Positions 26,213-33,875 of a stretch of DNA of 64,000 nt are shown here, in pieces; positions within the stretch are counted from its first letter, which is position 1; each line of letters begins with the position of its first letter. Origin of the DNA: JBBRDU01 sp038230335 (GTDB taxonomy: Bacteria; Verrucomicrobiota; Verrucomicrobiia; Chthoniobacterales; UBA10450); contig JBBRNL010000004.1 of the NCBI GenBank assembly GCA_038230335.1, positions 62,001 through 126,000 of the forward strand. The letters run 5' to 3'. Made by a program: the position numbers and the translations under genes. The notes under the pieces are model-generated. The model searched no databases. It was not told where the DNA came from and saw only the letters and a list, made by a program, of their open reading frames with translations.

Positions 26213-27217
26213 TTGATCGAGCTTAACTATATCCTGCTGTTCCTCGCGATCACCTCTCCGCTGGCGGTGCTGGCTGGTGCGATGCGTGCCGGAGCGTCTC
26301 CCTCATGGCGTTTAGCCGCCCTTCTCGTCCTGGCCATTACGGGAGCGGCCTGGATGCTGTTTCGGAAGGATGCCGGCTACGTCGCGGGAGGCGCCTGGCT
26401 GGCTCTCTTATTCCTTCCCGCCATCGGACTGCGTCGCGTCGTGGAACTTTCCAATCTCCATCACTATCGCTCGGCTAGGAAATTGGCCGCCGCGGTGCGA
26501 TGGCTGCATCCGAGCCGCGAGCTTCGTCAGCAGGTGGAGATATTGGGATCGCTCGAAACGCGTCAATCGAGTGGCCTCATTCCCCCACCCCCGTTGAAGA
26601 GCAGCGGGAGTTGGATCCAGCGTCCCAATCGTCTCCATCACGCGCCGGTCGTGATCGCGTTGATCGTGCTAAACGTAGCCGCTTATCTGGTCGAGCTCAG
26701 CTACGGCGCCGTCACCAATTTCGAAAAATTAATTCAGCTCGGGGCGCTCTACCCGAGCCTCGTCACGCAGGGCCATGAGTATTGGAGGCTCTTGACGGCC
26801 TCGTTTCTGCACTACGGCGTGCTTCACCTCCTCTTCAATGTGTTTGCCCTTTATGTCCTGGGACCGGCCTTGGAAAGAGCCATCGGCGCAGCCCGCTTCC
26901 TCGCCTGCTATCTCCTCTCCGGGATTGGCTCAAGCGCGGGCGTCGTGCTCCTGACCGTGCTACACGTCCTTTCGCCAGCTGAGTTGGTGGGAGCATCGGG
27001 ATGTGTCATGGGCGTGGTGGGCGCGTGGGCTGGCTATTTGCTCCGGCAGGGCCACGCTCCCGATGTGAGACGTCGATTGAATAACGTCTTCATGATTATC
27101 TTTATCCAGACCATCTTCGACATCTTGACCCCGCACGTCAGCATGTCCGCGCATCTTTGCGGATTGGTCACAGGCTTTTTCCTCGGATTGGCGATGACTC
27201 CTGGAAGGGCTCGATAA
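26213..27217 (+). CDS. Rhomboid-family intramembrane serine protease
   Basis: A 334-residue polytopic protein. Two N-terminal transmembrane segments (residues 4-70) and a linker of about 80 residues precede the six-helix rhomboid core. Core motifs: EYWRLLTASFLHYGVLHLLFNV (the WR and H-x-x-x-H/N region), the serine site ELVGASGCVMGVVGAW (G-x-S-G) and the catalytic His in SMSAHLCGLVTGFFLG. It should cut transmembrane proteins. The start is TTG at 26213; no ATG suits the frame before the first helix. It diverges from the DsbA-like gene. Confidence 0.9.
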   Translation: MIELNYILLFLAITSPLAVLAGAMRAGASPSWRLAALLVLAITGAAWMLFRKDAGYVAGGAWLALLFLPAIGLRRVVELSNLHHYRSARKLAAAVRWLHPSRELRQQVEILGSLETRQSSGLIPPPPLKSSGSWIQRPNRLHHAPVVIALIVLNVAAYLVELSYGAVTNFEKLIQLGALYPSLVTQGHEYWRLLTASFLHYGVLHLLFNVFALYVLGPALERAIGAARFLACYLLSGIGSSAGVVLLTVLHVLSPAELVGASGCVMGVVGAWAGYLLRQGHAPDVRRRLNNVFMIIFIQTIFDILTPHVSMSAHLCGLVTGFFLGLAMTPGRAR

Positions 27218-27266
27218 TGCTCGACCAAACCGTGCCAGGTGGATCGGTCTCTCCGCGGGCGATGCC

Positions 27267-27289
27267 AAAAAAATGGCGGCGAAGCCGCC
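27267..27289 (-). terminator. Rho-independent terminator signature on the minus strand
   Basis: Read on the minus strand, GGCGGCTTCGCCGCC (6-bp stem) is followed by A and seven Ts. It lies between rhomboid and glgP, both plus-strand genes, so no obvious minus-strand transcript ends here. The remaining 236-bp gap holds no gene. Confidence 0.4.
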
Positions 27290-27452
27290 CTCAACGGGCA
27301 ACGCGCTCGGAGATCGCGTTCCGCCGCTGTAATGCGATCCGCTGTGGCGCGCCTTATGCAGGAAGATCAGCCATGATGAGATGTTCCCGGACTTGCCGCT
27401 GCGGCGTTTCCTGATTAAATCCCGCTCGTCCATCTGATCTGCGCATCCACCT

Positions 27453-30005
27453 ATGCCGACCTTTCAAACTTTTAACGTCACGCCCACTTTGCCGGCCGCC
27501 CTCGAACCGTTGCGCGAAATGAGCTTCAATCTGTGGTGGACGTGGGAACCGCTCGCGCGGCGTCTCTTCCGCCATCTCGACCCGGAATTGTGGGACCGAA
27601 CGAATCACAATCCCGTGCGCATGCTGCAGCTATCGCGGCAGGCGCGGCTTGAGGAAGTATCCCAGGACAAAACTTTTCTGCGTGAGGTGAAGAGCGTGCA
27701 TGATGCGTTCAACAAATACCTCGCGCGCAAAGATACCTACGGAAAAACCGGCGAAGGATCCGCCCTGCAGAAACCAGTCGCCTACTTCTCAGCTGAATTC
27801 GGCTTCCACGAGTCGGTTCCGAATTACTCAGGCGGTCTGGGCATCCTGTCCGGGGACCATTGTAAATCGGCGAGCGATCTCGATTTGAACTTCGTCGCCG
27901 TGGGTCTGCTTTATCGCCACGGTTATTTCCGGCAGGAGATCGACAAGGATGGCATCCAACACGCCGTCAGTCTGAATCAAAACTTTCATCATCTGCCTAT
28001 TCGCGAGGTTCGGCGCGGCGATGCCCCTCTCCTCATTTCGGTGCGGGTGCTGGATCACGAGGTCCGGGCCAAGATTTGGGAGCTACACATCGGCCGGATC
28101 AATCTTTACCTGCTCGACACCGATATCGCGGAAAACAGTGCGGAAGACCGGCTGATCACGGCCGAGCTCTACGGAGGCGATCTGGAAATGCGGATGCGCC
28201 AGGAGATTGTCCTCGGCATCGGCGGCGTCCACGCCCTCAATGCTCTGGGCTTCGAGCCGGAAGTTTTTCACATGAACGAAGGCCACTCGGCTTTCCTCGC
28301 GCTCGAACGCATCCGCCGTCTCGTGACCGAGCGGGGGCTCGATTTTTACGCCGCTCTGCAAGTCGCGGCCTCGGCCAATGTATTCACCACGCACACACCC
28401 GTTCCGGCGGGCAACGATTCGTTCCCCCGGGAAATGATGCGCAAATATTTCGGGAGTCTGGCCACCGAAATTGGCCTGCCCTTCGAAGAATTCCTCTCGT
28501 TCGGGCAGACGCGCACGAACACGAAGGATCCGTTCAGCATGACTATTCTGGCTCTGCGCATGAGCCGGCATTCCAATGGCGTGAGCAAATTGCACGGCGA
28601 AGTGAGCCGGGGCTTGTGGAAGGACGTCTGGACCGGCGTTCCCTCACATGAAGTCCCCATCACCAGCGTTACCAACGGCATTCACACCAAGACGTGGATG
28701 GCTCCGGAGTTTTCCGCCCTCTACGACAAGTATCTGGGGAACTGGGAAGAAAACCTCACCAACGAAGACTTTTGGCGGCGGGTCATCGATATTCCCGACG
28801 CCGTCCTGTGGGATACGCACCAGAAACTGAAACTGCGGCTTGTGCAGTTTGTGCGCGAACGCGTGCGCATGCAGCGTGAACGCGTGGGCGAATCGCCCGA
28901 ATCGATTCGCGCAGCCAATCGCATCCTCGATCCGGAAATTCTAACCATCGGTTTCGCGCGACGGTTCGCCACCTACAAGCGCGGTGTGCTCCTGTTCAGC
29001 GACAAGGAACGCCTCAAGAAATTGCTCAACGACACCACGCGGCCCGTTCAATTCATCTTCGCCGGCAAATCACATCCGCGCGACGAAGGCGGCAAAGCGC
29101 TGATCCAGGAAGTTTATAAGTTTTCGCGCGAAGCGGATTTTCGCGGGCGCATCGTGTTCGTCGAGGATTACGATACGTATATCGCGCGCCGTCTCGTGCA
29201 GGGCGTGGATCTCTGGCTGAACAATCCGCTCCGCCCGCTCGAAGCGAGCGGCACGAGCGGGATGAAAGCGCCGCCCAACGGCGGGCTCAACCTGAGCGTG
29301 CTCGATGGCTGGTGGTGCGAAAGCTACAACGGCAATAACGGCTGGGCCATCGGTGCTGAAATCACGGACGGCAGCGTTGAATTCCAAAGCGAAGTCGATT
29401 CATCCAGTCTCTATCAGCTTCTCGAAAATCAGATCATCCCGCTCTATTACGCCAAACCGGATGGCAAGCTCCCGCTCGCCTGGTTGCAGCTCATGCGCGA
29501 ATCCATCCGCAGCGTCACGCCCGTGTTCAATACCCATCGCATGGTCAAGGAATACGCCGAACGTCTCTATATTCCCGCGGAAAAATCTTACGAAAATCTC
29601 GTGCGCGACAACTGCGCGGCGGCTACGAACCTGAGCCAGTGGAAGTCGAAAATGCGCAAGGATTGGCCGCAAATTCAGATTCATGATGTGCAAGTCGGCA
29701 ATGCCGATCGGCAAAACATACCGGTGGGCGAATCGCTACAATTAACCGCGCGCGTGCAGCTGGGTGGCGTCGATCCGAAGCATGTGCGGGTGGAAGCGTA
29801 CCACGGCGAAGCCGAAAACGGCGGCGTGAAGAACCCTTGCATCACTGTCCTGGATGAAGCGGGTCCCAATGGCGACGGCAGTCATGTTTATCAAGGCTCA
29901 GTGCCTGCGGCGGAGAGTGGCGCCTACGGGTTCAGTGTCAGAGTCGTGCCGACCCATCCAAACCTTATGCAAGGTCACGAGCTCCGGCTCATCACCTGGT
30001 CCTAA
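27453..30005 (+). CDS. glgP: Alpha-glucan phosphorylase (GlgP type, short form)
   Basis: An 850-residue PLP enzyme that releases glucose-1-phosphate from glycogen or maltodextrin. The N-terminal DUF3417-type domain (SFNLWWTWEPLARRLFRHLDPELW) marks the TIGR02094 family rather than the classic GlgP. Further: KPVAYFSAEFGFHESVPNYSGGLGIL, FHMNEGHSAFLALERIR, FTTHTPVPAGND, FARRFATYKRG and the PLP site EASGTSGMKAPPNGGLNL with its Lys. A C-terminal beta extension (SLQLTARVQLGGVDPKHVRVE) is also typical. No other glycogen gene lies near, so its partner genes are elsewhere. Confidence 0.92.
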   Translation: MPTFQTFNVTPTLPAALEPLREMSFNLWWTWEPLARRLFRHLDPELWDRTNHNPVRMLQLSRQARLEEVSQDKTFLREVKSVHDAFNKYLARKDTYGKTGEGSALQKPVAYFSAEFGFHESVPNYSGGLGILSGDHCKSASDLDLNFVAVGLLYRHGYFRQEIDKDGIQHAVSLNQNFHHLPIREVRRGDAPLLISVRVLDHEVRAKIWELHIGRINLYLLDTDIAENSAEDRLITAELYGGDLEMRMRQEIVLGIGGVHALNALGFEPEVFHMNEGHSAFLALERIRRLVTERGLDFYAALQVAASANVFTTHTPVPAGNDSFPREMMRKYFGSLATEIGLPFEEFLSFGQTRTNTKDPFSMTILALRMSRHSNGVSKLHGEVSRGLWKDVWTGVPSHEVPITSVTNGIHTKTWMAPEFSALYDKYLGNWEENLTNEDFWRRVIDIPDAVLWDTHQKLKLRLVQFVRERVRMQRERVGESPESIRAANRILDPEILTIGFARRFATYKRGVLLFSDKERLKKLLNDTTRPVQFIFAGKSHPRDEGGKALIQEVYKFSREADFRGRIVFVEDYDTYIARRLVQGVDLWLNNPLRPLEASGTSGMKAPPNGGLNLSVLDGWWCESYNGNNGWAIGAEITDGSVEFQSEVDSSSLYQLLENQIIPLYYAKPDGKLPLAWLQLMRESIRSVTPVFNTHRMVKEYAERLYIPAEKSYENLVRDNCAAATNLSQWKSKMRKDWPQIQIHDVQVGNADRQNIPVGESLQLTARVQLGGVDPKHVRVEAYHGEAENGGVKNPCITVLDEAGPNGDGSHVYQGSVPAAESGAYGFSVRVVPTHPNLMQGHELRLITWS

Positions 30006-30040
30006 CGTCCTGATAGGGACGCCGCGCGCGACAGCGCGAA

Positions 30041-30066
30041 CCTGTAGCGGGGTCTATGATCGCCGA
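30041..30066 (+). repeat. Degenerate REP-like palindrome, family A
   Basis: CCTGTAGCGG-GGTCTATGATCGCCG: one base missing and one change from family A. It lies between the convergent glgP and PQQ-propeller genes, and the following ~30 bp are otherwise featureless. Confidence 0.55.
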
Positions 30067-30099
30067 AGCTCGAAAGGCCGAGAGCGCGAGAAGCCGGCC

Positions 30100-31650
30100 T
30101 TACAGTCCGCCGATGGCGAACAAGATCGCGTTGTTGATCGCGTAAACCTTGCCGTCCGCGCCGATGATCGTCGGCGTATACGCTTCCCCGATTCCAGCCG
30201 TCAGCGTAATCACCTCAGAAAAAGTGTTTGTCGTTAGGTCCCAGCGGTAGAGCTTCCCATCTTCACTGTTGGCCAGAACACTGTGCGACAATGGATCGAC
30301 CGCCGCGCTATTGATGCACCACTCGCGCACGGCCCCTGGATGAGTTCCGTCGTATTCGTCGTCTGGAGTTTGTCCGACAATCGTGATCACCTCTTTCATG
30401 ACGGTCGCACCGGTCCGGGCATCCACCTGCGAATCGCTCGGATCGAGAATGGCGATTCGATTCAATCCATCGCCGCCGATGCCCGCGTAATCATTGTACT
30501 TCGTCATCAGAAGATAGCTCGAGGTCCCCTGATAGGAAGGAACCATGGTTGCGGGGACGATCGAAGCCGTGTCGTCCCAACCAAATGCGCCCGGCACACC
30601 ACTACTCTGGGTTAGACTGGCGTTGAACTGAAGCAGCCATCCTTTGTCTGTCGCAAAAGGACTCTCGAGCACGCCGAAGAAGACCCGACCGTCAGGTCCC
30701 ACCGTCGGGGAAGCCGACCCATCATCAGGCAGTTGCGCGGGCGCGCCGCTTTGCGGATCCAGTAACGCCACGCTGTTGTTTACACGCAGCGTCGTGCTAT
30801 CCAGGGCGAAAAGAAACCCGGCCCCGCCGTTGCGGATGGCCGAGGTGCCGTGCGCCGCAATGTAGACGGTTCGCCCATCGTTACTGAGGGCCGGCGCACA
30901 ATTCTGAACCACCTGTAAAGCTGTCTTGGTCTTTTTCGTTCCGGTTGTTAACGTGGCGAACGTTCCCCGGCCGCTCGAATCCACGCGGGCAATACCGCCA
31001 CTGCCCAGGGTCTTGGGCGCCTTGCCATTCACTTCGAATCCGAAATAAATATTTCCGTTTCCATCCGCCGTCAGCGGCGTGGAGATCTGAACAAAGCTGC
31101 TAAATTTGTTTTTCTTACCGACGTAGAAATTGACCTGATTTGGGATGACCGCGCCGGGAGAATCGAGGTTGGCGCGGTAATTCAAACTGCCGCCCGCCGC
31201 TGCCCAATAGACCCGGCCCTGGGGAGTCAGGGTAGGGCTATAACTCGGCGTCCAACCCGCTGGGGGCAGGGTGTAATCCGTCGCCTGGGTCCAAAGGAGG
31301 CTGCCGTCGAGGCCGCTCCGCGCCTGTAGCTCGAAGCCGTCCGTCGCGCCCGTCTTGACCGGCACGATGACCGTGTTCGCGCTCGTGATGACGGGAGACC
31401 CATAATGGATGAACAGATTGTTCCCTTGATATTGCGGCTGAAGGTCAACGGGCGTCTGCCAAACGATTGTCCCCAATGACTGTGATTGGATCGCGGATTG
31501 CGCTGTGTGCTGGGAATTTTTGCCATAGCCCTGCCAGGCTTGCCCGGGACTGTGCGCGGCGCTGCCGATCACGAGGATCAGCACGGCGCTGGCGGTCAGC
31601 CACCCGGTGCAGTGAACGGGTCGGTGAGAAAGGGAGGAACTCGTAATCAT
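30100..31650 (-). CDS. Exported PQQ-like beta-propeller protein
   Basis: About 516 residues from ATG 31650 (MITSSSLSHRPVHC). The frame's first Met at 31701 overlaps dop, so the later one, which begins the signal peptide (GWLTASAVLILVIGSAAHSPGQA), is preferred. Repeated blades with the pattern GxVYWAA, LDGSLLWTQA, GRVFFGVLE and GKLYRWDLTTNTF are of the PQQ/outer-membrane-assembly YncE style, about seven to eight in number. No quinone ligands were identified. It may be a secreted structural or binding propeller. It follows dop by only about 40 bp on the same strand but is not a known Pup-system gene. Confidence 0.7.
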   Translation of the reverse strand: MITSSSLSHRPVHCTGWLTASAVLILVIGSAAHSPGQAWQGYGKNSQHTAQSAIQSQSLGTIVWQTPVDLQPQYQGNNLFIHYGSPVITSANTVIVPVKTGATDGFELQARSGLDGSLLWTQATDYTLPPAGWTPSYSPTLTPQGRVYWAAAGGSLNYRANLDSPGAVIPNQVNFYVGKKNKFSSFVQISTPLTADGNGNIYFGFEVNGKAPKTLGSGGIARVDSSGRGTFATLTTGTKKTKTALQVVQNCAPALSNDGRTVYIAAHGTSAIRNGGAGFLFALDSTTLRVNNSVALLDPQSGAPAQLPDDGSASPTVGPDGRVFFGVLESPFATDKGWLLQFNASLTQSSGVPGAFGWDDTASIVPATMVPSYQGTSSYLLMTKYNDYAGIGGDGLNRIAILDPSDSQVDARTGATVMKEVITIVGQTPDDEYDGTHPGAVREWCINSAAVDPLSHSVLANSEDGKLYRWDLTTNTFSEVITLTAGIGEAYTPTIIGADGKVYAINNAILFAIGGL

Positions 31651-31691
31651 GAACACAAAAACCTTAGCACGACTTGCCCAGGGCCGCGCGG

Positions 31692-33212
31692 CTAAGCGCA
31701 ATCACGTACCGCCCGGCTGAATTCATCGAAGGTTTTTTCGCTTCGAGCCGCCTGATGAAGCGCCCGCAGACGTTCATCGCCCGTCGACGCCTCCGGCAAA
31801 TCAACCCGGGTGAGCTCGGACCCTTTGGCAAAGACAATTTCATCCCACTGAATCGATTCGATCTGTTGATTGAACCGTGCGACGGAGCGGCCGCGAAAAA
31901 ATGCACGGGTCGTCTCGGGAGGATTAAAGATGGCCATGCGGATGTCGGCTTCGTCGACCATGCGACGCATCGATCCCTGGCGCATCAGCTCATAATACAA
32001 ACCACGCTCCGAATCGATATTGTGATATTCAAGATCGATCGACTGTAGCCATGGGTCGTTCCAGGAAAGCTTCTCTTCCTCCTGAAAGGCATCGAGCAAC
32101 AGCTTCTTGGCGGCCCAATCGACTCGATCGCGCGTCAACGTCGGATCGCGCTCGAGGTCATTCAGCACGTTTTCCCACTCGCGCAAAATCCACGGCCGAT
32201 CTTCGTCCGCGCTTTCCATGCGGGCGGCTGCCTCCAGATAGATGCGCTGCACATCGATGGCCGATATTTTGCGGCCATCTTTCAGCTCGATGACCCAATC
32301 GTGAGTCTGGTCGCGGCTGATTGACTTATTCGCATCAATGGGCTGCGCGATCTCCAGGGCCGGAACTTCTCCCCGCTCGATCATCTCCAAAACCATGCCG
32401 GTGGTGCCGATCTTCATGGCCGTGGCCCATTCACTCATGTTGGCATCCCCCAAAATGACGTGGAACCGGCGGTACTTATTAATATCTGCATGCGGTTCGT
32501 CGCGCGTATTAACGAGGGGCCGCCGATTCATTGTATCGATGCTAACGAGCACGCTGAAGAAATCAGCCCGTTGCGAAATCTGATACACGCCCGGCTGGCC
32601 AGCCGCACTTTCCGTTTCGATTCCCATCTTGCCGGCGCCCGCGAAAATTTGTCGCGTGATCAGGAACGGCAGAACCCCGGTCACGATTTGATCCCACGGC
32701 ACCATCCGGCTCAGCAGGTAGTTGTCGTGACACCCGTAACTGTGTCCGGAAAAATCCGTGTTGTTCTTGTAGAGCCGGAGTTCCTGGCCTTCCTCCAGTT
32801 TTTCATTTCGCCGCCGCGCGCATTCGTCCACCACGCGCTCACCCGCTTTATCGTGTGCGACAATCTCCCGAAGAGTGGTGCATTCCGGTGTGGAATACTC
32901 GGGGTGCGCGTGATCGTTGTAGAACCGCGCGCCATTGCAGAGCACAAGATCGCTTTTTATTTCTTCAAAACTGAGGGGCCGACGCTTGTCTATTTCGTAA
33001 TAGGCTGACTCGTCCGTATCCTGCATCAGTTCCCTGGCCCGGAAACCGCGCGCATCCAGGTGCGGGTCCTCCCGCCCATAATCCCATTTCATGTGCGCGC
33101 CGTGCTCGGTATAGCTCCGGACCAGCTCAATCGACTCGGCCACCACATCGACCCCGTCCGCCCCGTTGATCGTGATCCCGTACTCCGTCTCAATCCCGAA
33201 GACGCGTTTCAT
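31692..33212 (-). CDS. dop: Deamidase/depupylase of Pup
   Basis: A 506-residue carboxylate-amine ligase-like protein. The start MKRVFGIETEYGI carries the first metal-binding Glu. Dop rather than PafA is indicated by WDYGREDPHLDARGFRARE and the long variable loop to NGARFYNDHAHPEYSTPECT, which carries the nucleophilic Asp in the DHAHPEY motif. GHSYGCHDNYLLSRMVPWDQI, NTRDEPHADINKYRRFHVILGDANMSEWATAMKIGT and PPETTRAFFRGRSVARF follow as in Mycobacterium Dop. The enzyme deamidates Pup-Gln to Pup-Glu and removes Pup from substrates. The usual order arc-dop-pup-prcB-prcA-pafA is broken: pup does not follow, and a RAYT lies upstream. Confidence 0.9.
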   Translation of the reverse strand: MKRVFGIETEYGITINGADGVDVVAESIELVRSYTEHGAHMKWDYGREDPHLDARGFRARELMQDTDESAYYEIDKRRPLSFEEIKSDLVLCNGARFYNDHAHPEYSTPECTTLREIVAHDKAGERVVDECARRRNEKLEEGQELRLYKNNTDFSGHSYGCHDNYLLSRMVPWDQIVTGVLPFLITRQIFAGAGKMGIETESAAGQPGVYQISQRADFFSVLVSIDTMNRRPLVNTRDEPHADINKYRRFHVILGDANMSEWATAMKIGTTGMVLEMIERGEVPALEIAQPIDANKSISRDQTHDWVIELKDGRKISAIDVQRIYLEAAARMESADEDRPWILREWENVLNDLERDPTLTRDRVDWAAKKLLLDAFQEEEKLSWNDPWLQSIDLEYHNIDSERGLYYELMRQGSMRRMVDEADIRMAIFNPPETTRAFFRGRSVARFNQQIESIQWDEIVFAKGSELTRVDLPEASTGDERLRALHQAARSEKTFDEFSRAVRDCA

Positions 33213-33215
33213 TCG

Positions 33216-33741
33216 TCAGTCTCTTTCTTCTGTAGGGGAAGCTGCCAGCTTCCCATCTGACTTCTCCGGCAGGGGAAACTGGTAGCGTCCCTCTTTATCA
33301 ATTAAATCGACAAAAAACGGCCAGTCCTCAGCATTCTTGATCAAACCAGCTCGTACTCTTACCGGGTTCTGCCAAACGTACGTCCATTTGTTGTGCAGGT
33401 TTTCGTCGGAACGCAGCAACCGATCAAAACACCCGCGTTGCCACCGCCACTTCTGTGTGCCGAGAGCTTTTCGCAGCAACCTTTTGAATCCAGTCGCGAA
33501 ATCGCCGACGGAAAGACCGGGGTCTTGCGCGGGAGAAATAATGCAGTGTGTATGGTCAGGCATGACAACGACAACCATGACCCGCCATTTTTTGAAGCTC
33601 GGGCATGACCATTCGTACAGCAGCGAAAACCTTCTTATTAGCGAGAACCTTTTGCCGGTCTACCACGCATAAAGTTACGAAATAAATAATGGCTCGGTCA
33701 CGTGGCAGCGTGATCTGCCATAGCCGCGGGGATCCACCCAT
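33216..33741 (-). pseudogene. RAYT (Y1-type REP-associated transposase), frameshifted
   Basis: The two halves are in different frames. The N-terminal half (33741-33556) reads RDRAIIYFVTLCVVDRQKVLA. The C-terminal half (33578-33216) has the HUH motif VMPDHTHCII and the catalytic-Tyr region TYVWQNPVRVRAGLI. Removing one T from the six-T run at 33588-33593 (A6 on the coding strand) joins them. A1-T run slippage, an assembly error or decay are all possible. The C-terminal end GKLAASPTEE is encoded by a flanking palindrome. It separates arc from dop. TnpA-REP proteins move REP sequences. Confidence 0.8.
33230..33254 (+). repeat. REP-like palindrome, family B, left of the RAYT
   Basis: CTGTAGG then GGGAAGCTGCCAGCTTCCC: a 9-bp stem with a single-base loop. 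It overlaps the RAYT 3' end. An inverted partner lies at 33749-33772, and a degenerate copy (CTGTAGGGATGGTGCTACC) at 33833-33856. Confidence 0.75.
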
Positions 33742-33748
33742 ATAAAGA

Positions 33749-33772
33749 GGGAAGCTAACAGCTTCCCCTACA
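33749..33772 (-). repeat. REP-like palindrome, family B, right of the RAYT
   Basis: GGGAAGCTAACAGCTTCCC followed by CTACA on the plus strand, so it is opposite in direction to the left copy. Together the two flank the transposase as in a REPtron. Confidence 0.75.
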
Positions 33773-33875
33773 ATTGCCTGCCGTACCTCAATCCTCTACC
33801 ACCAAAAGATGCCGTATCGTTCGACCCGCCCTCTGTAGGGATGGTGCTACCTTCCCTTCCCCTAACAAGTGCGAC

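Noticed and set aside
31640..31692. Pup gene next to dop
   Set aside because: The dop stop overlaps the start region of the next gene, and no short acidic frame ending in GGQ or GGE was found near dop or arc.
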